A stretch of 14,981 nucleotides of DNA from Acidobacteriaceae bacterium (GCA_031274845.1 JAISPN010000263.1:1-14981); one strand, 5' to 3'; positions 1-9,146 are shown, numbered from the stretch's first letter. Notes: generated by a model not told the origin, from the sequence alone. Numbers and translations are program-made.

Positions 1-123
1 AAGGACGAAGCCAGGGAGTAAATGTTCTCTGGTGGAGTACAACAGTCGTGCATCTACATAGAACGCCCAGAACGCAACGAGCCCAACAACTATTAAATAG
101 AAAACTGCTAATTTTCTGAGCAT
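1..123 (-). CDS. N-terminus of a small membrane protein, third cassette (partial)
   Basis: An open frame begins with ATG at 121-123 and stays open for 41 codons to the window edge. It starts 8 bases after the GTTAGGC core of the 132-194 attC, where a cassette ORF is expected. The protein begins MLRKLAVFYLIVVGLVAF and continues with Trp, Ala, Phe and Tyr. This is a short basic N-terminus followed by one hydrophobic segment at about residues 5-23, so a signal anchor or first transmembrane helix is likely. Residues 24-41 are mixed polar and apolar. There is no clear Shine-Dalgarno sequence, which is common for cassette genes. I do not recognise the family and the C-terminus is missing. Confidence 0.6.
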   Translation of the reverse strand, partial: MLRKLAVFYLIVVGLVAFWAFYVDARLLYSTREHLLPGFVL

Positions 124-131
124 CGACTATC

Positions 132-194
132 GCCTAACGCCAGAGCTAGCGCGCGGCCCGTTTACGGGCCGTCGCGTTGAGCACCATGTTGGGC
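132..194 (-). repeat. attC recombination site following the four-fold hairpin cassette
   Basis: Read on the minus strand, the site opens with GCCCAAC (188-194, R'') and closes with GTTAGGC (132-138, R'), which matches the GTTRRRY consensus. Between them are an L''/L' pair with unpaired bases (GCTCAACGCG against CGCGCTAGC) and a perfect 7-bp central stem CGGCCCG/CGGGCCG (154-160, 165-171) with a 4-base loop. The 63-bp length is normal for chromosomal attC sites. The stop codon of the upstream ORF (195-197) directly abuts R''. Integron integrases recombine such sites as folded single strands. Confidence 0.85.
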
Positions 195-563
195 CTACTG
201 TTCGACCCAAGCATAGAAAGACATAGAAGACCAACCGCCCGATGGTGTAGATGGCCGTGATGGCCGCGATGGAGTTGACGGGCGAGAAGGACGCGATGGT
301 CTAGACGCCCGTGACGCCCTTGAAGGTCTAGACGGTGCGGACGAGCCGGTAACTGGCTCTTTGGGATTCCATGCTACCGGGTGACCGCCATGGTCTAGGC
401 AGAGTAGGCCCTTGACTGGACCAAGCCAATTGCCCGTTTCCGTTGACCAAGCATGACCATTTGCAATATATGCAACCCAGTCCATATCGACGTTGAAAAT
501 ATGATCGCCTGGACTTATCCATGCTACGAGGTCGCAGTCTTTATCAAACAAAGGGAACAGCAC
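195..563 (-). CDS. Four-fold beta-hairpin cassette protein with Ser-Arg-Pro repeat tail
   Basis: This is a 122-residue protein with a GTG start (561-563) preceded by AAGGAG at good spacing. Residues 3-70 repeat one pattern about four times: an aromatic or aliphatic pair with Asp, a turn, then a Val-Ala-Trp/Tyr strand (LFDKDCDLVAW, IFNVDMDWVAY, the Trp-rich AWSTETGNWLGP segment, CLDHGGHPVAW). This suggests a small four-bladed beta fold. Similar proteins occur as I recall them in Xanthomonas-type integron cassettes, where their function is unknown. Residues 77-108 are a near-perfect PSR/ASR/PST tripeptide repeat, basic and probably extended. The last 14 residues are aromatic-rich (WSSMSFYAWVEQ). 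There is no signal peptide. The stop touches the R'' box of attC 132-194, so it is a complete cassette gene. Any role in binding or cell-surface contact would be a guess. Confidence 0.75.
   Translation of the reverse strand: MLFPLFDKDCDLVAWISPGDHIFNVDMDWVAYIANGHAWSTETGNWLGPVKGLLCLDHGGHPVAWNPKEPVTGSSAPSRPSRASRASRPSRPSRPSTPSRPSRPSTPSGGWSSMSFYAWVEQ
240..335 (-). repeat. Coding 9-bp tandem repeat (Pro/Ala-Ser-Arg/Thr units)
   Basis: About eleven tripeptide units of the form (P/A)S(R/T) are encoded by degenerate 9-bp repeats resembling CCATCACGG. Third positions vary between units, so the peptide pattern is better kept than the DNA. This argues for selection on the protein repeat as well as slippage. 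The unit count may vary between strains. Confidence 0.7.
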
Positions 564-579
564 GATTTTTCTCCTTTTA

Positions 580-636
580 GCCCAACACTAAAGTTAACCG
601 GCGGCGAAGCCGTCCGGGTTGAATGCAATGTTAGGA
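580..636 (-). repeat. attC recombination site following the DpnI-like nuclease cassette
   Basis: On the minus strand the site reads TCCTAAC (630-636, R''), then a TTCAACCCGG arm, a CGGC-loop-GCCG tip, a CCGGTTAAC arm and GTTGGGC (580-586, R', a full GTTRRRY match). The L'' and L' arms pair with a few extrahelical bases, as integrase recognition requires. The layout and 57-bp length resemble the 60-bp sites of Pseudomonas and Xanthomonas chromosomal integrons. R'' departs from RYYYAAC only at its first base. The TAA stop of the nuclease ORF lies inside R'', a typical cassette arrangement. Confidence 0.87.
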
Positions 637-1068
637 GCCGTGCTTATACACCACAAAATATGGAAGATCTAAAAGGTCAACGTAATTGAACGTCTTATGG
701 TTTGCACGTTTAGCATTTTCCGATAATTGATACCGCCGCAAATTTTTCTTTGGGATGAAGGGGAAAAATAGTATTTCTTGCTTAGACGCGCCTTTATCGG
801 TCCATTTAAAGTTGGCAATGAGTGGTGGAATGAGGAAGCCAGATTTCATGACTTTATTCATGATTTCCCACCCCGCACCGAAAATTTCAGCCTTCGGTTT
901 GCTGCGATTCGTTTTGACTTGTGCGCGAAAAGAACATCCTGTGCATTGCAAGTCGTACAGAGGATAGTTGGGCGGGAGCTGCATTAAAGGTTTGCCGCAG
1001 TGTGGACATGGAACCTTTTTTACGACATCTAATTCGCCTGAACTTCCAGCCGTTTTATTGCCTGCCAT
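631..1068 (-). CDS. Compact DpnI / Dam-replacing-family-like zinc-ribbon nuclease
   Basis: This 145-residue protein starts at ATG 1066-1068 after AGGAGATAAC, a strong ribosome binding site. Two Cys pairs, C21-P-H-C24 and C42-T-G-C45, form a zinc ribbon. D39 sits three residues before C42, and Q50-V-K52 follows C45. DpnI as I recall it has the same register: Asp, Cys at +3 and +6, Glu at +11 and Lys at +13 (D53, E64, K66). The match continues: a Gly-Ala-x-x-x-x-Met helix at 64-75, a beta strand IANFKW, an FPFIPKKNL segment, an Ala-Lys-Arg-Ala stretch at 119-122, then DLLDLPYFVVY at the end. The differences are Gln for the catalytic Glu and loss of the roughly 70-residue C-terminal winged helix by which DpnI reads methylated GATC. 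QxK variants occur in other PD-(D/E)xK families such as Mrr, so activity is possible. Substrate is unknown; phage defence or DNA uptake are guesses. It is a complete integron cassette gene. Confidence 0.72.
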   Translation of the reverse strand: MAGNKTAGSSGELDVVKKVPCPHCGKPLMQLPPNYPLYDLQCTGCSFRAQVKTNRSKPKAEIFGAGWEIMNKVMKSGFLIPPLIANFKWTDKGASKQEILFFPFIPKKNLRRYQLSENAKRANHKTFNYVDLLDLPYFVVYKHGS

Positions 1069-1303
1069 GTTATCTCCTGACTACAGATTAGACGACTGCC
1101 CCGAAGAGACGGGATGTCGCCTGGTTCGCCACCGCCATCAAGTTTGGCACTAAACGACGGTTGCGCGTCTGAATAGGCAAACCTGAAATTTGGCGGATGG
1201 AAACCCAACCGCCGAAGCTGCTGGACCAGATGCGTGGAGCGATCCATGCGCGGCACTATAGCATCCGCGCGAGATAGATCCGGAGGAAGGTGACTCGCTC
1301 GGA

Positions 1304-1327
1304 CGCGTCGCAGGCAAGAGCGACGCG
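1304..1327 (-). other. Second hairpin downstream of gyrA
   Basis: An 8-bp perfect inverted repeat, CGCGTCGC at 1304-1311 and GCGACGCG at 1320-1327, encloses an 8-base loop. It lies 7 bases beyond the first hairpin on the gyrA transcript. There is no U-tract. It may stabilise the 3' end of the mRNA or act as a back-up termination element. Confidence 0.5.
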
Positions 1328-1333
1328 CTCGTT

Positions 1334-1355
1334 GAGAGCCCGCCTCCGGGCTCTC
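1334..1355 (-). terminator. Hairpin terminator candidate after gyrA
   Basis: A perfect 9-bp GC-rich stem (GAGAGCCCG at 1334-1342, CGGGCTCTC at 1347-1355) with a 4-base loop begins 11 bases past the gyrA stop codon. No run of T follows on the minus strand, so it may be an inefficient or U-tract-independent terminator. Readthrough would carry transcription into the cassette array, which lies in the same orientation. Confidence 0.65.
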
Positions 1356-1366
1356 CTGAACTCGCG

Positions 1367-3892
1367 TTAGTTTTCGGGCGCGCTCTCTGGCGCTTGATCG
1401 TCGCCGTCGGCCTCGGCTTCTTCTTTTACATCGAGCTTGGCGATCGCGACGACTTTGTCGTCGGCTTCGAGATCGATCATCCTGACGCCTTGCGTGTTGC
1501 GGCCGATGGCGCGCACGCCGCTGGTTTCCATCCGCAGGATCATCCCTTGCTGTGTGATGAGCAGCAGCTCGTCGCCGTCCTGCACGTAGGCCACGCCGAC
1601 GACCTTGCCGTTTCTGTCGGAGGTCGAGATGTTGATGATGCCGATGCCGCCGCGTGATTGCACGCGGTACTCGGCGATCTCGGTGCGCTTGCCGTAGCCG
1701 CTTTCGGTGACGGTCAAGAGCGTGCCGCCGGCCTTCACCACTTCCATTGCCACCACGTAGTCGTCGTCTCGCAGGCTGACGCCGCGGACGCCATAGGCGG
1801 TGCGTCCCATGGCTCTGACGTCTGCTTCCTCGAAGCGGATGGCCATGCCGTCGCGCGTGCCGATGAAGATCTCGCCGGTCCCGTCGGCCACTTGCACCGC
1901 GATCACCGCATCGCCATCCTCGACGCCCATCGCAATAATGCCGCCCGCGCGCGGATTGCTGAACGCCGAAAGCGCGGTCTTCTTCACCACGCCGCGCCTC
2001 GTGCCCATGACGACGAAGCGATCTTCCGGGAACTCCTTGACCGCCACCGTCGCGGCAATGCGTTCGCCTTCTTCCATCGACACCAGATTGGCGATCGACT
2101 TCCCCTTGCCGCCGGGACCGACGTCCGGAATCTCGTGCACCTTGAGCCAGTAGGCGCGGCCACGGTCCGAGAAGATCATGATGTAGGCGTGCGTCGACGC
2201 CACGAACAGATGGCTGACGAAATCCTCGTCGCGCGTGCGCATGCCGATCCGCCCCTTGCCACCGCGCCGTTGCTGACGGTAGGTCGAGATCGCCGTGCGC
2301 TTGATATACCCGGTGTTGCTCACCGTGATGGCCATGTCTTCTTCGGCAATCAGGTCTTCGATGTTGATCGTGCCGGCTTCGCCTTCGATGATCTCGGTGC
2401 GGCGCGTATCGCCGTACTTCGCCTTCACCTCTCTCAGCTCGTCGACGACGATCTGCATCAGCAAACGATCGCTGGCGAGAATGGCGCGCAGCCGTTCGAT
2501 GGTCTTGAGCAGTTCGGCCAGCTCGTCGAGGATCTTCTGACGTTCGAGACCGGTCAGGCGCTGCAACTGCATGTCGAGAATCGCCTGCGCCTGAATCTGC
2601 GACAACCCGAAGTTCGTCATCAAGCCGTCGCGCGCTTCGCCCACGGTTTTCGACGCGCGAATGAGCGCGATCACCGCGTCGAGGTGATCGAGCGCGATCT
2701 TTAAACCTTCGAGGATGTGATAGCGCGCCTCGGCCTTGCGTAGCTCGAATTCAGTCCGGCGGCGGACGATCTCGCGCCGGAATTCGACGAAGCTCTCGAC
2801 CAGCTCCAGCAGCGTGAGCACTTTCGGCCGCCCGCCAACGATGGCGAGCATGATGATGCCGAAACTGGTTTGCAGCGGCGTGTGCTTGTAGAGATTGTTG
2901 AGCACCACATCCGGCACTTCGCCGCGCTTCAACTCGATCACGATGCGCATGCCTTCGCGATCGGATTCATCGCGAAGATCTGAAATGCCTTCGATGGTTT
3001 TCTCGCGCACGAGCTCGGCGATCCGCTCGATCAGCTTCGCCTTGTTCACCTGATACGGAATCTCGGTGAACACAATCGCCGTCCGGTCGCCTTTTTTCGA
3101 CGTCTCGATCTCGTGACGCGCGCGCATCAGAATCGATCCGCGGCCGGTCGTATACGCCTGAAGGATGCCGCCGCGGCCGACGATGTAGCCACCGGTCGGG
3201 AAATCGGGCCCGGGCACCAGCTTGAGCAGTTGCCGCGTCTTTTCCGTCCGCGAGATGACCGTGCCTTCTTCGTCCGCGGATCGGAGATACGTGTTCTCGA
3301 CGACCCAGATGCAGCCGTCAATCACCTCGGAGAGGTTGTGCGGCGGGACGTTCGTCGCCATGCCGACAGCAATGCCGGCCGATCCGTTGACAAGCAGATT
3401 TGGAAACGGCGCCGGAAGCACGGTCGGCTCTTCGGTCGTCTCGTCGTAGTTCGGCGCGAAGTCGACGGTCTCCTTGTCGAGATCGGCCATCATGTCGTCG
3501 GAGAGCGCCTGCAGCCGCGCCTCGGTGTAGCGCATGGCCGCCGGCGGATCGCCGTCGATCGATCCGAAGTTGCCCTGACCGTCGACCAGCGTGTAGCGCA
3601 TGTTGAAGTCCTGCGCCATGCGGACGAGCGTGTCGTAGATCGATTGGTCGCCGTGCGGATGGAAATTGCCCATCACTTCGCCAACGACCTTCGCGCACTT
3701 GCGGTAGCCGCGATTGCTCGCCAGCCCCATCGTCTTCATTCCGTAGAGGACGCGGCGGTGCGCGGGTTTCAGTCCATCGCGCGCGTCTGGAAGCGCTCGT
3801 CCAATGATCACGCTCATCGCGTAATCCATGTACGAACGCTTCATCTCGTCTTCGATGTTGACGGGAAGCTGCTGGGAGGTAGTGTCGGCCAT
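1367..3892 (-). CDS. gyrA: DNA gyrase subunit A
   Basis: GyrA is the DNA-breaking and rejoining subunit of DNA gyrase (A2B2), which introduces negative supercoils in the cytoplasm. The protein has 841 residues. The N-terminal winged-helix and tower domains carry the catalytic tyrosine Y122 in AAMRYTEAR, followed by the coiled-coil. The C-terminal DNA-wrapping beta-pinwheel begins with the GyrA box QRRGGKGR near residue 540, which marks it as gyrase rather than topoisomerase IV ParC. The tail is acidic (EEAEADGDDQ). Numbering in the quinolone region matches E. coli exactly: D82, Q83, S84, I85, Y86, D87. Position 83 is usually Ser, Thr or Ala, so Gln is unusual. The ATG start (3890-3892) has no clear Shine-Dalgarno sequence and lies 26 bases after gyrB, so translation is probably coupled. 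It is last in the dnaA-dnaN-gyrB-gyrA block. Confidence 0.98.
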   Translation of the reverse strand: MADTTSQQLPVNIEDEMKRSYMDYAMSVIIGRALPDARDGLKPAHRRVLYGMKTMGLASNRGYRKCAKVVGEVMGNFHPHGDQSIYDTLVRMAQDFNMRYTLVDGQGNFGSIDGDPPAAMRYTEARLQALSDDMMADLDKETVDFAPNYDETTEEPTVLPAPFPNLLVNGSAGIAVGMATNVPPHNLSEVIDGCIWVVENTYLRSADEEGTVISRTEKTRQLLKLVPGPDFPTGGYIVGRGGILQAYTTGRGSILMRARHEIETSKKGDRTAIVFTEIPYQVNKAKLIERIAELVREKTIEGISDLRDESDREGMRIVIELKRGEVPDVVLNNLYKHTPLQTSFGIIMLAIVGGRPKVLTLLELVESFVEFRREIVRRRTEFELRKAEARYHILEGLKIALDHLDAVIALIRASKTVGEARDGLMTNFGLSQIQAQAILDMQLQRLTGLERQKILDELAELLKTIERLRAILASDRLLMQIVVDELREVKAKYGDTRRTEIIEGEAGTINIEDLIAEEDMAITVSNTGYIKRTAISTYRQQRRGGKGRIGMRTRDEDFVSHLFVASTHAYIMIFSDRGRAYWLKVHEIPDVGPGGKGKSIANLVSMEEGERIAATVAVKEFPEDRFVVMGTRRGVVKKTALSAFSNPRAGGIIAMGVEDGDAVIAVQVADGTGEIFIGTRDGMAIRFEEADVRAMGRTAYGVRGVSLRDDDYVVAMEVVKAGGTLLTVTESGYGKRTEIAEYRVQSRGGIGIINISTSDRNGKVVGVAYVQDGDELLLITQQGMILRMETSGVRAIGRNTQGVRMIDLEADDKVVAIAKLDVKEEAEADGDDQAPESAPEN

Positions 3893-3900
3893 CGTTGTGC

Positions 3901-3918
3901 GGGTGTCTTCCGGGTGTC

Positions 3919-3920
<2 letters not shown>
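3901..3920. repeat. 9-bp direct repeat in the gyrB-gyrA gap
   Basis: GGGTGTCTT occurs at 3901-3909 and again at 3912-3920. The second copy overlaps the gyrB stop codon. It occupies the position where a gyrA ribosome binding site would be expected. No function is evident. Confidence 0.5.
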
Positions 3921-6437
<2,517 letters not shown>

Positions 6438-6441
<4 letters not shown>

Positions 6442-7550
6442 ACGCGCATCGGCATGATGACGTAGGTGTATTCGTGCCCGTCGGCGCCGACCGGCACCAT
6501 CATGGCCTGACTGACTTCGTCTTTGAGCTCAAGCGCAACGACGTCGGTCGTGACCGCCGACAGAAAATCGAGCACGTATTGCGCGTTGAAACAAATTTGC
6601 ATGGCGCCGCCCGTGTAGTCGACCGGGAGCGTTTCGTGCGCTTCGCCAAGTTCAGGACTGCTCGACGTGACGTCGACTTTCCCTTTGTCGATCTGAAACT
6701 TCACCGAGCGTGAGCGTTCGTTGGCCAAGAGCGCCACGCGCTTGACGGCGTTCGTCAGCCGATCGCGCTCGAACTCGATGTGTTTGTCGTTCCCTTTCGG
6801 GATGACGCGCTCGTAGGCGGGAAACTGCCCGTCGATCATCCGCGAGATGAGCGTGCGGCCACCGACACCAAAAAACATGTGGTTCTCGCCGCGCTCGTAG
6901 ACGATATCGCCGTCGCCTTCCGCGAGCAGCCTCGCCAATTCGCCGAGCGTCTTCTTCGGCAGAATCGCCTTGTTTTCATCAGCATCGTTCGTCACGGTGC
7001 CGTCGCGCTTCACCGTCACCAGCGCCAGACGGTGGCCATCGGTGGCCACCAGCGTCATCGACGAGGCGCGCAACACGAACTGCGCGCCGTTCAGGAAAAA
7101 CCGCGTGTCCTCGCCGGTGATCGCAAATTGCGTTTTGGCGATCATCTCCTTGAGCGCCGCGCTTGGCAGCGTCGCAGTCGGCGTGCCACTGGCTTCGGGC
7201 AGCGTGGGGAAATCTTCGCGCGGAAGCGTCTGCATCCTCGAATCGAAACGATCCGCGGCGATCTTGACGCCGTTCTTGTCCTCGGAAATCCGGATGTCGG
7301 TGTCCGGAAGCGCCCGCACGATCTCGTAGAGTTTTTTCGCGGGGAGCGTGAGCGATCCCGGTTTGGTGACCGTCGCCGCGCAGGTGCTGCGCAGCGCGAC
7401 TTCGAGATCGGTGGCGAGAAAACGGACTTCCTCGCCTTGAGCTTCCATCAGGACGTTCGCGAGAATCGGGATCGTGTTCTTGCGTTCCACGATGCCCTGG
7501 AAAAGTTGCAGTTCTCGCAGAAGGTCGTTCTTGCGGACGACAAGTTCCAT
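6438..7550 (-). CDS. dnaN: DNA polymerase III subunit beta (sliding clamp)
   Basis: DnaN forms the ring-shaped homodimer that tethers polymerase III to DNA and serves as a docking site for other replication and repair proteins. The 370-residue length is typical for the three-domain clamp. Family landmarks are the N-terminal LLRELQLFQGIVERKNTIPI, SRMQTLPREDFPTLP in domain 1, DGHRLALV in domain 2, LLANERSRSVKF, and the C-terminal YVIMPMRV, which lines the partner-binding pocket. ATG at 7548-7550 has GAGG upstream at rather long spacing. It lies 261 bases after dnaA in the same direction, across the probable origin. gyrB follows directly, with no recF between them. Confidence 0.98.
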
Positions 7551-7696
7551 AGATGTGCTGACCTCGAAAAGGTGGGCGACGCGGTCCTACTTCCCCATGT
7601 AGAAGGGAAAATTCAATGGAAGGAATTATATAAGAAGAAATACGGTGTTGAAAAGTAGTTGAACGCCGCTAGTCATTTTATATCAACAACTTAGGG

Positions 7697-7705
7697 TGTG
7701 GAAAA
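7697..7705 (-). promoter_or_regulatory. DnaA box TTTTCCACA
   Basis: It fits the relaxed consensus TTWTNCACA and lies at the edge of the AT-rich stretch in the dnaA-dnaN gap. The orientation is minus strand. Confidence 0.6.
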
Positions 7706-7754
7706 AACGTGGATCGTTTTCCGGCGAAAACCGGCCGGTTTTTCGTCCATTCGT

Positions 7755-7763
7755 CCATCCACA
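7755..7763 (+). promoter_or_regulatory. Weak DnaA box CCATCCACA
   Basis: It has two mismatches to TTATCCACA, both at the 5' end, while the ATCCACA core is intact. Confidence 0.45.
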
Positions 7764-7793
7764 GATCGTCCTCACGTCTTCCGCAGCCCACCC

Positions 7794-7802
7794 TGTGGAA
7801 AC
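7794..7802 (-). promoter_or_regulatory. DnaA-box-like GTTTCCACA
   Basis: The TCCACA core is intact, with two mismatches to TTATCCACA elsewhere. It sits 10 bases past the dnaA stop codon. Confidence 0.4.
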
Positions 7803-7811
7803 CTGCGGTAC

Positions 7812-9146
7812 CTAGCGAAAACCTTCGAGAAAGTTCGCCATCAGGCTGTTGAAATCTGTGTCCTTCTTGCGGAGATCTTCCACCTTGCGGATGGAGTGGA
7901 TGACGGTCGAATGGTGCTTGCCGCCAAAGCTCCGGCCGATTTCCGGCAATGACGCGTGCGTCAGCGATTTGCAGAGGTACATCGCAATCTGCCGCGGCAT
8001 CGCAATCGACTTCGAGTTGTTGCGCGATTTGAGGTCGCCCAGCTTCAGGTTGTAGTAGTCGGCGACGTATTTCTGGATGATCTCGATCGTCACCGCCCGC
8101 TCTTCGTGATCGAGGATGTTCTTCAACACGTCCTGAGCGAGCGAGAGCGAGATCTCCTGACCGGTGAGCGAGGCGTACGCGACGAGGCGGATGAGCGAGC
8201 CTTCGAGTTCGCGGATGTTCGATTTGATTTTCCCGGCGATGTAGATCGCGACATCGTCGGGGAGCGGCACCGCTTCGGTTTCAGCTTTTTTCTTGAGAAT
8301 CGCCACCTTCGTTTCGAGATCGGGCGATTGAATATCGGCAATCAATCCCCATTCGAAGCGTGAGCGGAGACGCTCTTCGAGTTGTGGGATTTCGTGCGGC
8401 GGGCAGTCGCTGCTGAGGACGATCTGCTTTTGCGCATCGTAGAGCGCGTTGAACGTGTGAAAGAACTCGGTCTGCGTCCCTTCCTTGCCGGCGAGGAACT
8501 GGATGTCATCGACGAGCAGCACGTCGACGCTGCGGTACCGTTCGCGGAAATCAAGCACGCGGTCGTAACGGACGGCGTTGATCATCTCGTTCATGAACCG
8601 CTCGGACGAGATGTAGGTGAGCTTGAGATTGCGATCGTGCAGGAGCACGTAATGGCCGATGGCGTGCATCAAGTGCGTTTTGCCGAGCCCCACGCCACCG
8701 TAGATGAACAGCGGGTTGTACGACCGTGATGGAAGTTCAGCCACCGCGCGGCAGGCGGCGTGCGCAAACTGATTCGACGATCCGACGATAAACGTGTCGA
8801 AGGTGTAGCGGGGATTGAGTCCCGCCGAGCCAGCAATGACGGGCGGAGGCGTCGCCGTTCCAGTCACAATCGTCTCTGCCGGGCTGAGTGAAATCGGCGG
8901 GCTGTCGGGCAGCGGCTCGGCAATAAACGTGACCTGCAACCCGGAGCGCTTCAGTTCCGAAAAGGCTTCATTCAGCACCGCGGCGTAGTGCTTGTTTAGC
9001 CAGTCCTTGAAGAGCTCGTTCGGCACCCTCACGGTGAGGAGTCCTGCCTCTTCGCTGACGAAACTGGTGGGCTTGAACCAAGTGTAGAAACTGTGACGGT
9101 TGACTTTTGTTTCAACCCGTGCGAGCACTTGCTCCCAAAGATTCAT
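7812..9146 (-). CDS. dnaA: Chromosomal replication initiator protein DnaA
   Basis: DnaA binds DnaA boxes, oligomerises with ATP, melts the origin and loads the helicase. The 444-residue protein has all four domains. Domain I is residues 1-75 (MNLWEQVLARVE, HSFYTWFKP). A short variable linker covers about 76-110. The AAA+ domain III begins with NPRYTFDTFIVGSSNQFAHA and carries Walker A GGVGLGKTHL (150-159), Walker B LLVDDIQF (210-217) and the Arg-rich LEERLRSRFEWGL segment. The domain IV helix-turn-helix signature, around 391-415, includes SLTHASLPEIGRSFGGKHHS. ATG at 9144-9146 gives the standard N-terminus, though no strong ribosome binding site is visible. DnaA boxes 81-112 bases upstream of the start suggest autoregulation. 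Confidence 0.98.
   Translation of the reverse strand: MNLWEQVLARVETKVNRHSFYTWFKPTSFVSEEAGLLTVRVPNELFKDWLNKHYAAVLNEAFSELKRSGLQVTFIAEPLPDSPPISLSPAETIVTGTATPPPVIAGSAGLNPRYTFDTFIVGSSNQFAHAACRAVAELPSRSYNPLFIYGGVGLGKTHLMHAIGHYVLLHDRNLKLTYISSERFMNEMINAVRYDRVLDFRERYRSVDVLLVDDIQFLAGKEGTQTEFFHTFNALYDAQKQIVLSSDCPPHEIPQLEERLRSRFEWGLIADIQSPDLETKVAILKKKAETEAVPLPDDVAIYIAGKIKSNIRELEGSLIRLVAYASLTGQEISLSLAQDVLKNILDHEERAVTIEIIQKYVADYYNLKLGDLKSRNNSKSIAMPRQIAMYLCKSLTHASLPEIGRSFGGKHHSTVIHSIRKVEDLRKKDTDFNSLMANFLEGFR

Larger units (their letters stand above)
1..1209 (-). mobile_element. Integron-like gene cassette array without an integrase in view (CALIN-type)
   Basis: Two attC sites (132-194, 580-636) and three ORFs, all on the minus strand, follow the ORF-attC-ORF-attC pattern of integron cassettes. 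Both complete ORFs stop at or inside the R'' box of the attC that follows. Taking the cut after the G of GTTRRRY, the four-fold hairpin cassette spans 138-585, the nuclease cassette runs from 586 up to an unknown right boundary, and a third cassette starts at 137 and leaves the window. GTTGGGT on the minus strand (1203-1209) is a possible outer core site but has no clear attC partner. The attI/integrase end of an array in this orientation would face gyrA, and no integrase is there, so this is either a cluster lacking an integrase or a displaced piece of a larger integron. The patch is more AT-rich than the gyrase genes, which fits acquisition. Confidence 0.82.
1069..1366. other. Intergenic stretch between the cassette array and gyrA; no convincing gene
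   Basis: I see no supportable gene here. A 75-codon minus-strand frame at 1029-1256 overlaps the nuclease start and has no recognisable motif. The stretch holds the ribosome binding site of the nuclease (around 1070-1078), a possible cassette core site GTTGGGT (minus strand, 1203-1209), a weak -10-like TATAGT on the minus strand (1255-1260) without a good -35, and two hairpins next to gyrA. The junction between host DNA and acquired DNA should lie in this stretch. Confidence 0.6.
7551..7811. other. oriC: Probable chromosomal origin (oriC) between dnaA and dnaN
   Basis: This 261-bp gap carries an AT-rich stretch at about 7605-7692 (runs such as GGAATTATATAAGAAGAAA and TCATTTTATATCAACAA), a good candidate for the unwinding element. 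DnaA-box-like 9-mers flank it: TTTTCCACA on the minus strand at 7697-7705, CCATCCACA at 7755-7763 (two mismatches to TTATCCACA) and GTTTCCACA on the minus strand at 7794-7802. A location beside dnaA and dnaN fits origins in many phyla. The box density is modest, and the cluster upstream of dnaA could share the role. Confidence 0.65.

Noticed and set aside
81..87. GCCCAAC resembling another attC core
   Set aside because: It lies inside the third cassette ORF and has no partner box or folding arms nearby.
234..345. Short repeats considered as a CRISPR array
   Set aside because: The units are 9 bp, degenerate, in frame and without spacers; they encode a tripeptide repeat.
1029..1256. Minus-strand ORF (75 codons) between the nuclease and gyrA
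   Set aside because: Overlaps the well-supported nuclease start, begins with GTG without a ribosome binding site and has no recognisable motif.
1658..2704. Long plus-strand ORF (348 codons) opposite gyrA
   Set aside because: His/Asp/Arg-rich low-complexity translation typical of antisense frames in GC-rich genes; gyrA on the other strand is certain.
6780..7658. Plus-strand ORF (292 codons) opposite dnaN
   Set aside because: Antisense shadow of dnaN that runs on into the AT-rich gap; no motifs.
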